From assembly GCF_050433385.1 (NCBI RefSeq), contig NZ_JBNPXI010000001.1, forward strand, positions 310,001 to 374,000: a stretch of DNA of 64,000 nt, read 5' to 3'. This stretch comes from Brassicibacter mesophilus. GTDB taxonomy: Bacteria; Bacillota; Clostridia; Tissierellales; Proteiniboraceae. The position numbers and the translations under genes are program-made. The notes beneath the pieces were generated by a model. It saw only the letters and a list, made by a program, of their open reading frames with translations. It was not told where the DNA came from and did not search any database. Shown here piece after piece: positions 8,579 to 17,475 of this stretch (the first letter of the stretch is position 1; the number at the start of each line of letters is the position of its first letter).

Positions 8579-9697
8579 TTATGTCAACTTTAAAGTTGAA
8601 TCGTCAAGCATCATTTGTTCTAGTATAACGATAATCCTTTCTACAGTCAAGTCTATAGTTTTTTCAATACTATCTATATGTTCTATTCTGATATATATTC
8701 CATTTTCATTCAATAACCATCTATCTATAATATGAGCTTCATCAACATCTTCTTTTGCAACTCCATCAACTGATATTGCCGCCTCTCTTAATCCTGCATA
8801 GTATTTATTCATAAATTCTTTGATTTCTTTATTAAAACCATGGTTATTTTTACTTAGACTCTTCAAATGAAATTTTCCTAGAACTTTACCATTGCGTATA
8901 TAAAATAAATAATTAATACTGTTTTCGTCAGTTAAAAAAGCTATTATATCACTATCTATAGTTGCATGCGTTATAGCTCTCTGCTTTATCACCATGTGTT
9001 TTATCATAGAATTCTTATCTCTATAAAGTGCAGCCTTTTCAAACTGCATGTTTTTTGATGCATCTATCATCTTTTTCTCAGTTATTTTGATTAGTTCTTC
9101 ATTTTTCCCATCAAGAAGTAGAATCACTTCATTTACTATTTCATTATACTCTTTTACAGTAATATTCCCACTACATGGGCCTATACATTTCTTTATGTAA
9201 TAATTAAGACATGGTTTATTTTTATCATTATTTAAATTTCTATTACATCTTCTTATAGGAAAAATATCTTTTATAAACTCTAATGCTTCAGTTATAAAAT
9301 GAGTCTTAGAAAATGGTCCGTAGTATCTCCCATCAGTATCTAAATCCATTTCCATTATAATCCTTGGAAATTTTTCGTCAGTTATCTTAATATATTTATA
9401 GTTTTCGAAGTTCTTAAGCATTGCATTATATCTAGGTTTATATTTTTTAATAAGCTTATTCTCTAGTATAAGGGCTTCAAGTTCAGTATCCGTTACTATA
9501 TAGTCAAAATCATTTAGAACAACTTTCATTTCTTCTATCTTTGGAGGATGCTTTCTAGATTTTTGAAAGTATTGCCTTACTCTTTTAGTTAAGTTTTTTG
9601 CTTTACCTACATAAATAATATTGCCGTTTACATCCTTCATCAAATATATACCAGGATTTGTAGGTACTTTTTTCAATTTATCTTTAAAGTCTTTCAT
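8579..9697 (-). CDS. short UvrC-like GIY-YIG protein lacking the C-terminal nuclease
   Basis: 372 residues against about 600 for UvrC. Residues 10-90 form the GIY-YIG nuclease (GIYLMKD, IIYVGKAKNL, EALILENKLIKKYKPRYN), which in UvrC makes the 3' incision of nucleotide excision repair. Cysteines at 151, 163, 171 and 175 match the iron-sulfur site of UvrC, and about 200-238 is the UvrB-binding UVR motif. The RNase H-like 5' nuclease and helix-hairpin-helix domains are absent. The coding frame shows no internal damage, so this looks like a distinct short paralogue rather than a broken uvrC. It could make 3' incisions with UvrB, as Cho does, but Cho lacks the UVR region. A full uvrC is presumed elsewhere. 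Confidence 0.82.
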   Translation of the reverse strand: MKDFKDKLKKVPTNPGIYLMKDVNGNIIYVGKAKNLTKRVRQYFQKSRKHPPKIEEMKVVLNDFDYIVTDTELEALILENKLIKKYKPRYNAMLKNFENYKYIKITDEKFPRIIMEMDLDTDGRYYGPFSKTHFITEALEFIKDIFPIRRCNRNLNNDKNKPCLNYYIKKCIGPCSGNITVKEYNEIVNEVILLLDGKNEELIKITEKKMIDASKNMQFEKAALYRDKNSMIKHMVIKQRAITHATIDSDIIAFLTDENSINYLFYIRNGKVLGKFHLKSLSKNNHGFNKEIKEFMNKYYAGLREAAISVDGVAKEDVDEAHIIDRWLLNENGIYIRIEHIDSIEKTIDLTVERIIVILEQMMLDDSTLKLT

Positions 9698-9790
9698 ATT
9701 ATTCCCCTCTTATTCGTATATTACAATTATATCAAATAAGCTGAGGCTATTCACTCACCAAAGTATAGAAAAATATTTACTTATCATTGT

Positions 9791-10486
9791 TCAATTTGCT
9801 GCTGCTTTATCTAGCTTATATTGATTAACAACTAGTTCTTTAATATTGACTAATTTTCCATAAACCGTAACTCTATCCCCTTGCATAAATACAGAGCTTC
9901 CTTTTGGAAAATGTATTATATATGATCCTCTATCAATATTTAATACTTGTATATCTATGCGCGTCAGCTTTGCTTCACCTAGAGACATCCCTATTAGTCT
10001 ATTACCCTCTTCAATAACGAACTCTGCTACACCATATTCTTCATTTAAGTTCAATACTTCTTCAACTGTTCTATATTTTCTCATTTTCTTCATTTTAGTA
10101 CGAAGCTGTTTTTCAATCAAAGATTCTAATCTTCTAACCAGCCATTTATTTCTTATAAAAACTAGTATAACAGTTAGAATTATAATAACAGTTATAGCCA
10201 TATAAAGAAGCTTATTATCACTTTGAAGTATATTAACTACTAAGCCTATAATAGTAGCATATCCTACATAACTTATTAACATAAGCATCTGGGCAATACT
10301 TCTTCTAGTTTGATGTTGTGCTATAAGCTCGGACTCTTTAGTGGTAAATCCAGTATTAGTTATAATAGATATAACTTGAAACCTTGCTTTCTCAATATTT
10401 AAACCTGTTAGCTTTAATGCAATAGACAAAACTTCAACTATAAATACTAAAATGGCAAGTATCAAAAAACCTGTGATTATACTCAT
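9791..10486 (-). CDS. membrane protein with cytoplasmic TrkA_C (RCK_C) domain
   Basis: 231 residues from the ATG at 10486, which follows GGGGAGAGGCGG; an upstream in-frame start lacks a site. Hydrophobic segments lie at about 3-23, 62-84 and 92-112, with a positively charged loop after the last. The C-terminal 80 or so residues (EFVIEEGNRLIGMSLGEAKL, INFxKGSSVF-type end, QGDRVTVYGK) resemble the TrkA_C domain that binds small ligands such as cyclic di-AMP in K+ channels and transporters. There is no Rossmann RCK_N half and no pore signature. It may be a ligand-sensing accessory protein. The role is unknown. Confidence 0.7.
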   Translation of the reverse strand: MSIITGFLILAILVFIVEVLSIALKLTGLNIEKARFQVISIITNTGFTTKESELIAQHQTRRSIAQMLMLISYVGYATIIGLVVNILQSDNKLLYMAITVIIILTVILVFIRNKWLVRRLESLIEKQLRTKMKKMRKYRTVEEVLNLNEEYGVAEFVIEEGNRLIGMSLGEAKLTRIDIQVLNIDRGSYIIHFPKGSSVFMQGDRVTVYGKLVNIKELVVNQYKLDKAAAN

Positions 10487-10595
10487 CCGCCTCTCCCCCT
10501 CAAAAGCAAATAAAAAAACAAGGCTAACTATATGAGACAATCAGAATGCATTTGTTTATGACTGTTTCTGTATAATAGTTACCCTTAACTGCGCA

Positions 10596-12713
10596 CTAAT
10601 CTTCAATTATAATAAAATCAATTTGTTTATTAATTACATCAGTCTTTACAACTCTTATCTTTACAATATCGCCTATTCTGTATGTTTTCTTAGTTCTTTC
10701 ACCAATAAAGCAGTAATTTAGTTGGTCATGTTGATAATAGTCATCTACAAGTGTGCTTACATGTACTAAACCTTCTATGGTATTGTCAAGCTCAACAAAT
10801 ATTCCAAATGGCATTACACCTGAGATTATTCCTTCGTGTTCTTCGCCGATTCTCTCAGACATATATTCCACTTTCTTTAAATCATCTGTCTCTCGTTCAG
10901 CTTCATCTGCAACTCTTTCTCTCACTGAGGTTTGTTCAGCTACCCTCGGCAAATTCAATCTTAACTTCTCAATTTTTTCCTCTGTCATTTTACCACTGAT
11001 AAATTCTTTGATAATTCTATGTATCTGTAAGTCAGGATATCTTCTTATTGGCGAAGTAAAATGACAATAGTATTGAGCAGCTAAACCAAAGTGGCCTTCC
11101 GCCTCTGCACTGTATCTAGCTTTCTTAAGTGATCTAAGCATCAGAGTATTAATGACTGTTTCTTCTCTAGTACCCTCGATTTTCTTAAGTAATGCTTGAA
11201 GCTCCTTTGGGTGGATTTCTTGGGAACCCTTTAAGTGATACCCAAAGTTATGAATAAATTTATTAAAATCGTTTATTCTATCTAGATCAGGATCCTCATG
11301 TATTCTATACAAAAAAGGAATGTCAGCCCAATACATGTATTCTGCAATTGTTTCATTACTTATCAGCATAAATTCTTCTATCATTCTATTAGCTATTCTT
11401 CTATCATATTTCTTTACTTCAATTGGCTTTCCATTTTCATCTAGAATTATTTTGGATTCTGGGAAGTCAAAATCAATGCTTCCTCGCTCTTCACGTCTTG
11501 CAGTTAGTACCTTACAAAGCTGTTCCATATGTGTTAAGTCATCTAATATGTGACTATATCTTCCTTTAATTTCTACATCATCTTTTTCGAGTAGATCTGA
11601 AATATCATCATACACAAGTCTCTCTTTACTTTGTATGACAGTTTCTGCTACTTTATGATCTACTACCTTACCTACTTTATTAATTTCCATAAAAATGCTC
11701 AGTGTAAGTCTAGGAACATTTGGATGCAAACTACATACTCCATTTGACAGCTTTTTAGGAAGCATAGGTATTACTCTATCTACTAAGTATACACTTGTTC
11801 CTCTTTTTAGAGCTTCTTTATCTAGTGGCGCATTTTCTTTTACATAATGTGTAACATCAGCTATATGAACTCCTAGCATATAATTACCATTATCCAGCTT
11901 TTCAATAGATACTGCATCATCTAAATCCTTTGCATCTGCACCATCTATTGTAAATATCATTTTATCTCTTAAGTCCATTCTACGACTAATTTCTTTTTTT
12001 GGTATCTCATCAGGTATTCGTTCTGCTTCTGCTATTACATTGTCTGGAAATTCTTCTGGTAATCCATATTTTTTTATTATAGCTAATATGTCGTTGCCTA
12101 CTTCGTTTTTATGTCCAAGTATATCAATTATTTTTCCTTCTGGATTACGTCTTTTTTCTGGCCATTTAGCTATTTCTACAATAACTATTTGGTCAGTTTT
12201 TGCTTTTCCTATTTCTGATTTAGGTATAAATATATCCATGTTAAGCCTAGTGTCGTTTGGAACAACAAATCCAAAGTTTCTACTGTTTTCAAATATACCA
12301 ACTATAGTTTTATTTACTCTTTCTAATATCCTGATAACTTCTCCTTCTTGTCTTCTTCCTTCATTACTCTTGGATATAATTCTAGCTACAACCTTATCTC
12401 CATGAAGGGCTCCATTCATATCCTGCGCTGAAATAAATACATCGTTGAGTTCTTTATTTTCAGGGACAACAAATCCAAATCCTCTTTGATGTCCTTGTAG
12501 TCTTCCTACTACTAAATTCATTCTTTCTGGAATGCCATATCTATTTTTATGAGTTTTTATTATAAAGCCTTCATTTTCCATTTCATCAAGTATCTTAAAG
12601 AAATCTTTATAATCGCTACTCTCAATATTAAATGCTTGTGCAAGTTCTTCGCTTAGCATTGGCTTATACGCCTGCTCTTTCATAAATTCAACTATTTTTT
12701 CCTTAGTTTTCAT
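10596..12713 (-). CDS. rnr: ribonuclease R
   Basis: 705 residues. Order: N-terminal winged helix (1-65), two cold-shock-type OB folds (about 70-225), the RNB catalytic domain (about 240-575) and an S1 RNA-binding domain (about 620-705, HEGIISGVMPFGIFVEL). The Mg-binding catalytic motif is DGADAKDLDDAVS, followed by GVHIADVTHYV. RNase R is a processive 3'-5' exoribonuclease for structured RNA and takes part in tmRNA-mediated decay of non-stop messages, which fits the nearby smpB and ssrA. The start ATG has a TGGAGG site. The HD-domain gene ends 20 bases upstream, so the two are probably cotranscribed. Confidence 0.96.
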   Translation of the reverse strand: MKTKEKIVEFMKEQAYKPMLSEELAQAFNIESSDYKDFFKILDEMENEGFIIKTHKNRYGIPERMNLVVGRLQGHQRGFGFVVPENKELNDVFISAQDMNGALHGDKVVARIISKSNEGRRQEGEVIRILERVNKTIVGIFENSRNFGFVVPNDTRLNMDIFIPKSEIGKAKTDQIVIVEIAKWPEKRRNPEGKIIDILGHKNEVGNDILAIIKKYGLPEEFPDNVIAEAERIPDEIPKKEISRRMDLRDKMIFTIDGADAKDLDDAVSIEKLDNGNYMLGVHIADVTHYVKENAPLDKEALKRGTSVYLVDRVIPMLPKKLSNGVCSLHPNVPRLTLSIFMEINKVGKVVDHKVAETVIQSKERLVYDDISDLLEKDDVEIKGRYSHILDDLTHMEQLCKVLTARREERGSIDFDFPESKIILDENGKPIEVKKYDRRIANRMIEEFMLISNETIAEYMYWADIPFLYRIHEDPDLDRINDFNKFIHNFGYHLKGSQEIHPKELQALLKKIEGTREETVINTLMLRSLKKARYSAEAEGHFGLAAQYYCHFTSPIRRYPDLQIHRIIKEFISGKMTEEKIEKLRLNLPRVAEQTSVRERVADEAERETDDLKKVEYMSERIGEEHEGIISGVMPFGIFVELDNTIEGLVHVSTLVDDYYQHDQLNYCFIGERTKKTYRIGDIVKIRVVKTDVINKQIDFIIIED

Positions 12714-12733
12714 AACATGCCTCCATTTAACTA

Positions 12734-13285
12734 TTAAAGTCCCAAATCATCTTTTATTTTTCTCATTGAGTCCAACCCTATATGAATGAATTCTTCTAAG
12801 GTTAATCCAAATTCTTTACATGCATTGATTTGTTCTCTATTCGCACCTCTTGCAAAAGTCTTTTCTTTAAATCTGTTTAACACAAATTGCTCATCAATTA
12901 AATCTAGCTTCTTTTCAGGAGAAATCAATGCAGCAGCTACAATTAATCCTGTTAGTGGATCACAACTATATAACGCCTTATCAATCAAATCTTTTCGTTC
13001 TAGACCATGAACCTCATTATGAGCTTTTACAGCATATACTATATCCTCAGAGTATCCAAGCTTCTTAAGAATTTCACCTCCAACTATACTATGTCTCTGT
13101 GGGTCATCTACAGTTTTATCATAGTCTATGTCATGAACCAACCCTGCAATACCCCATGTATCAGCATCTTCTTCAAATCTTTCAGCTAATCCTCTCATGA
13201 TTGCTTCAGTTGCATACATATGCTTTAATAGGTTTTTATTCTTTATATTCTCTTTAACATGTTTTAAAGCAATGTCCCTATTCAT
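12734..13285 (-). CDS. HD domain phosphohydrolase-like protein
   Basis: 183 residues from an ATG after AAAGGAGGTAATTCT. The metal-binding pattern is clear: H at HMYATEAIM near residue 22, HD in LVHDIDYD near 51, H in PQRHSIVGGEI near 64 and the later KAHNEVHG and CDPLTG. This is the small cytoplasmic HD family often annotated as HDIG proteins, phosphohydrolases acting on nucleotides or phosphate esters. The substrate is not known. It lies 20 bases ahead of rnr and behind the terminator of the murF-ddl unit, so it probably starts its own operon with rnr. Confidence 0.85.
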   Translation of the reverse strand: MNRDIALKHVKENIKNKNLLKHMYATEAIMRGLAERFEEDADTWGIAGLVHDIDYDKTVDDPQRHSIVGGEILKKLGYSEDIVYAVKAHNEVHGLERKDLIDKALYSCDPLTGLIVAAALISPEKKLDLIDEQFVLNRFKEKTFARGANREQINACKEFGLTLEEFIHIGLDSMRKIKDDLGL

Positions 13286-13416
13286 AGAATTACCTCCTTT
13301 GTGTTTTTTTATTAATGCTCATTTGATTTTTTTGAATTTCAATTTGACTCTGCATAACTGATTAAATATTCTGTGTTCTATGTCTTATTCCATATTATAG
13401 CATAATATAAGGTTAT

Positions 13417-13525
13417 AAAAAAAGACACGAATTAGAAATATTAGAACCTCCTAAAGTAAATTTTTATCACAGCCATTTTGCTGCATCTACTTTAGGAGGC
13501 TCATTTCGTAATATTCATGTCTTTT
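13417..13525 (-). terminator. long bipartite terminator after ddl
   Basis: CCTCCTAAAGTA (13447-13458) pairs with TACTTTAGGAGG (13488-13499), and outer arms including AAAAGACA and TGTCTTTT extend the pairing to over 35 bases a side with gaps. The minus strand then runs into TTTTTTT, as expected for the end of the murF-ddl unit. Confidence 0.8.
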
Positions 13526-13542
13526 CGCTCTAAAATTAGTTA

Positions 13543-14709
13543 TTATACTTTTTTAGCTTTTCCGCCAAATTCAATTCTCTTAAACAAATCAACATCATAA
13601 GAGTACATATTTTCATTCTTTTCTTTATGAGCTTCAATAGCTATTTCTAGCATTTCAGTTATAAGTTCTTTAAAAGATATTCCCATAGGTTCCCATAAGT
13701 AATATGCAATTGAACCTGGAAGAGTATTTATTTCATTCACATACACGTTGCCAGCATCATCAAGTAAAAAATCTATTCTAGCATTTCCTCTACAATCAAT
13801 AGACATAAAAGCTTTTTTTGCAAGGTCTTGTATCTTTTCTGTTATATCTGCTGGCAAATCAGCTGGTATGTTTCTTCCTCCGATTTTGCTTCCTTTAGTA
13901 TTACTATTAACATATTTATCTTCATATGTTAATAGATCTTTCCAACCAACTGGTTCTTCACATAACGATGCTTTCACTTTATCTTCATATCCTATTACTG
14001 CACAGTTTATTTCTCTAGGGTTTTCTATACTTTGTTCAACTATAATCTTTCTATCGTACCTAATAGCTATTTCAATAGCATCAATTAACTTCTCTCTATC
14101 TTTTGCTTTTGATATACCAACACTAGAACCAAGATTAGCTGGTTTTACAAACACAGGGTACCCTAGCTTGCTTTCAATTTCATTTATTATGCTATCCTTC
14201 TCACTATACCATCTTTTTCTGAAAAACCACATATAGTCAACTATTGGAAGATTGTACGATTTAAATACATCCTTCATCAATATCTTATCCATACCTACTG
14301 ATGAGGCTAATACTCCACCACCTACATATGGTAAGTTAAGTAGTTCAAATACTCCTTGTAGTGAACCATCTTCACCATTTGTTCCATGAAGTGCTGGAAA
14401 TATGACATCAATATCTTCTACAAGCTTCTTCCCTAAGAAACCTATAGTCTCAGGATGAGAATATATCTTATTATCATTATATACAGGAGTTAATATGACT
14501 TCTTTCAGATTTTTTAGGTTATTATTCTTAAAGTTTTTAAAGTTCATTAATGCTTCACCAGTATACCATTTACCTTCTTTATCTATATACACTGGTACAA
14601 CCTCATATTTTGTTTTATCAATGTTTTCAATTATCTGCATACCTGTAATAACCGATACTTCATGCTCAACACTACGTCCACCGAAAAACACACCTACTTT
14701 TTTCTTCAT
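13543..14709 (-). CDS. ddl: D-alanine--D-alanine ligase
   Basis: 388 residues with a GGAGGATCT ribosome site. Motifs: GGRSVEHEVSVITG at the N-terminus, PALHGTNGEDGSLQG near 108-122, the ATP-grasp loop KPANLGSSVGISKA near 190, and the metal-binding end ARIDFLLDDAGNVYVNEINTLPG. It joins two D-Ala into the dipeptide that MurF adds to the peptidoglycan precursor. It is slightly longer than usual owing to a C-terminal tail that continues past the ATP-grasp core. The MurF-like gene lies 64 bases upstream in the same direction, which makes a natural peptidoglycan pair. A long terminator follows. Confidence 0.96.
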   Translation of the reverse strand: MKKKVGVFFGGRSVEHEVSVITGMQIIENIDKTKYEVVPVYIDKEGKWYTGEALMNFKNFKNNNLKNLKEVILTPVYNDNKIYSHPETIGFLGKKLVEDIDVIFPALHGTNGEDGSLQGVFELLNLPYVGGGVLASSVGMDKILMKDVFKSYNLPIVDYMWFFRKRWYSEKDSIINEIESKLGYPVFVKPANLGSSVGISKAKDREKLIDAIEIAIRYDRKIIVEQSIENPREINCAVIGYEDKVKASLCEEPVGWKDLLTYEDKYVNSNTKGSKIGGRNIPADLPADITEKIQDLAKKAFMSIDCRGNARIDFLLDDAGNVYVNEINTLPGSIAYYLWEPMGISFKELITEMLEIAIEAHKEKNENMYSYDVDLFKRIEFGGKAKKV

Positions 14710-14773
14710 ACAGATCCTCCATTCTTCATTTAAATTAAATATGCTTTATCATATCAGGTACGAATATTGCTTT

Positions 14774-16420
14774 TTATTCATTATAGGTATCTGGTAGATC
14801 ATTTTCAAATAATACTACATCTTTAGGTTTTACTATTGTCTGTAATACTTTTGATGCTTCATCTAAGCTACTCACAACAAAAATATTATCATTATTAAAT
14901 CCTTTTTCAACTATTCCTTCATATATTGGCTTAGTTCTATTCTTGCCTACCAATATTACATAATCACATGCTTCTGATATATATCTTCCAAATTGTCTAT
15001 TAGCTTCTTCTTCTTGCTCGCCAAGCTCTACCATTCCAGGAGTTACTATTATTTTTCTTCCATCTTTAAATTGGCTTATTACCTCTAATGCTGCTTTTGA
15101 GCTTACTGGATTGGAATTAAATGCATCATCAATAATTATAACACCTGTACCTGGATTAATTAACTGCAATCTGTGAGGCACTGGCTCAACCTTTTCTATA
15201 CCTTTAGATATCTGCTCTAAGCTCAAACCTAATGCTTTTCCTACTGCAGCACCCGCTAATAAATTTGCTATATTATGCCTCCCTAGTAACTTTGTTCTAC
15301 ATTCAATAGAATTTCCTTCTTTATCTTTTAATATGAATGTTGAACCAGTTTCATTTACCTGAATATCTAACGCGAACAGGTCTAGGCTCTCTACTTCCTC
15401 CATACCATACAGTATCTTTTCTTTAAAAGTTTTGTCAGCAAGCTTTTTAACGTATTGATTATCATAGTTGAATATTGCAATTCCATCAGCAGGTAATTCC
15501 TCTATCAACTCATATTTTGTCTTCATAATATTATCTATATTTATAAATGTATCTAAATGTGTAGGTCCAATTGAAGTAATGATTCCTATCTGTGGATTAG
15601 CTAGCTCAGCCATCTCCTTAATATCACCTACATTTCTAGCGCCCATTTCTACGACAAATGCCTCATACTCATCGTTTAGAGTATTGTTTATTACTTTACT
15701 AACTCCCATTGGTGTATTATAGCTTTCTGGGGTTTTAAGTACATTATATTTTTCCTCTAATATCTTTGCAGTTACAAACTTTGTACTAGTCTTACCGTAA
15801 CTTCCGGTTATACCTACTATTTTTAAGTCTTCAAAGCTTCTTACTTTATTATAAGCCATATCAAAGAAATGTTTATTTACACTTTTCTCAACAGGGGCAA
15901 CTGCTATATTCCCTAGATATAACACATACGGTATAAAATAATATAATAATGCTGCAAACATAAGAATTATTGCATAGTATTCAACAAATCTACTAACTAT
16001 CAGACTGTATACAGTCAAGAATATTCCAAGAAAAACTAAACATACTATAATCAATGAAGCTAAAAGTCTTTGCGCTCTTTTTGTATATATCAAATCTTTT
16101 TTAGCTTTTTCTTTTTTAAAATCTATAGATAAAATAATCAATATAGACCACAAAACAGGATAAATTAATTTTGCCATAATCCCATTAGTAGCTAAAGTTA
16201 CAATACCTAGAACTAATGAAACTGCAACAATTAAATTCATTTTACTTGTGAAAACCCTATATCTAAATTCCTTTATCCAATTCAAATAATTGTTATTTTT
16301 ATATCCTTCAAGTTGCATCATATGAAGCATAAATCTACTTCTTAAGTAAAATGCAGTTCCCCACACTAAAATGGTTAATATTGCAACTCCTGCCGTCATT
16401 AAGCCGCTAATTCCACTCAT
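14774..16420 (-). CDS. murF: MurF-like Mur ligase with N-terminal membrane region
   Basis: 548 residues. The first 180 or so contain several hydrophobic helices (about 5-25, 60-80, 83-100, 115-140, 143-170), unlike soluble MurF. The rest is a Mur ligase: ATP loop GITGSYGKTSTKF near 207, then TPMGVSKVIN, FVVEMGARNVGDI, GPTHLDTF, GRHNIANLLAGAAV, HRLQL and DDAFNSNP. MurF adds D-Ala-D-Ala to the UDP-MurNAc-tripeptide, fitting the ddl gene immediately downstream. Membrane-anchored variants of this type occur in clostridia; whether it is the main MurF or a paralogue cannot be told here. The start ATG is preceded by a GGGAGAGTG site. Confidence 0.85.
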   Translation of the reverse strand: MSGISGLMTAGVAILTILVWGTAFYLRSRFMLHMMQLEGYKNNNYLNWIKEFRYRVFTSKMNLIVAVSLVLGIVTLATNGIMAKLIYPVLWSILIILSIDFKKEKAKKDLIYTKRAQRLLASLIIVCLVFLGIFLTVYSLIVSRFVEYYAIILMFAALLYYFIPYVLYLGNIAVAPVEKSVNKHFFDMAYNKVRSFEDLKIVGITGSYGKTSTKFVTAKILEEKYNVLKTPESYNTPMGVSKVINNTLNDEYEAFVVEMGARNVGDIKEMAELANPQIGIITSIGPTHLDTFINIDNIMKTKYELIEELPADGIAIFNYDNQYVKKLADKTFKEKILYGMEEVESLDLFALDIQVNETGSTFILKDKEGNSIECRTKLLGRHNIANLLAGAAVGKALGLSLEQISKGIEKVEPVPHRLQLINPGTGVIIIDDAFNSNPVSSKAALEVISQFKDGRKIIVTPGMVELGEQEEEANRQFGRYISEACDYVILVGKNRTKPIYEGIVEKGFNNDNIFVVSSLDEASKVLQTIVKPKDVVLFENDLPDTYNE

Positions 16421-16479
16421 TTATTTCACTCTCCCTAATTGCCTACTTTTTTATACTTCTCATTATTAATGATATAATT

Positions 16480-17244
16480 TTATTTTGAACTTAAAAAGCT
16501 ATCAATAATAACTTTAAATCTACTGTATTGATCTAGATAAGAATAATGTCCAGCATTATCAAGTACTACAAGACCACTTCCTTTTATCTCTTTTTCCATG
16601 ATTTCTCCCATATATAAAGGTGTTGCATCATCGTCTCTTCCCCATATCAATAAAGTAGAAGCTTTTATTCCACCTAACAATGGTCTTAAGTTGTCGTTAA
16701 CTACTCTTACCATTATCTTTCTCATTATACCTGAAGCCTCCCTATAATCAGTTGATCCAAACTTTTTATAAAACTTCTCCATCCGCTCCTTGCTATCTGT
16801 CCAGAAAAACATATTGTTATACAGAAACTTCAATGTCTTAAATGTATAGACCTTAGAATAGTATTTTATAGTCCTTTTAGGGATAAGACCTGCACTATCT
16901 ATTAAGATCATTTTTTTTATAAGTTCATGATATTTATTCGCTAATATAATAGATACTCTACCACCATGTGAATGTCCTATAAGAATTACTTCTTTCATAT
17001 TCATAGCATCAATAAATTTTTTTGTTATATCAGCAAAGTCATATGAATTCCATACGTCTTTAGGTTGATCGCTCTTTCCGTGGCCAGGTAAATCAATAGC
17101 GTATACTTTAAATCGATCTTTCAAGTGGTTAAATATAGGCATAACAGTATCTATATTAGCACCCCATCCATGTACTATAAGGATATTTTCTCCTTCTCCT
17201 TCACATATGTAGTTAACGCCTATATCATCAATATCTATTTTCAT
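16480..17244 (-). CDS. alpha/beta hydrolase
   Basis: 254 residues from the ATG at 17244, preceded by TAGGATGG; an ATG nine bases earlier is possible. The oxyanion motif HGWG lies near residue 25, the nucleophile elbow GHSHGG near 96, the acid in WGRDDDATP near 202 and the His in AGHYSYL near 234, so the full catalytic set is present. Cytoplasmic, no signal peptide. Substrate unknown: esterase, lipase and hydrolytic C-C cleavage are all possible in this family. It lies 59 bases upstream of the MurF-like gene in the same direction and may share its transcript. Confidence 0.85.
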   Translation of the reverse strand: MKIDIDDIGVNYICEGEGENILIVHGWGANIDTVMPIFNHLKDRFKVYAIDLPGHGKSDQPKDVWNSYDFADITKKFIDAMNMKEVILIGHSHGGRVSIILANKYHELIKKMILIDSAGLIPKRTIKYYSKVYTFKTLKFLYNNMFFWTDSKERMEKFYKKFGSTDYREASGIMRKIMVRVVNDNLRPLLGGIKASTLLIWGRDDDATPLYMGEIMEKEIKGSGLVVLDNAGHYSYLDQYSRFKVIIDSFLSSK

Positions 17245-17423
17245 ATGTACCATCCTATCTAATTATTATCTTATTTACTCTATTATTATATTTAACATAT
17301 ACTAAGTATGACTATACTTAACTAAAAAAACTATGCATTTTTCATATAAGATTATATCAGAACTCTAATAATTATACCACAACTCGTGAAGTTAGCATAT
17401 CCTATTATAAAATTATACTGTAA

Positions 17424-17458
17424 TTTAAAAGAGACAATTCATCTGAATTGTCTCTCTC
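17424..17458 (-). terminator. hppA terminator
   Basis: GAGACAATTCA and TGAATTGTCTC form an 11-bp stem just after the hppA stop, followed on the minus strand by TTTTAAATT. Confidence 0.8.
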
Positions 17459-17475
17459 TTAATGTAATTTATGTT

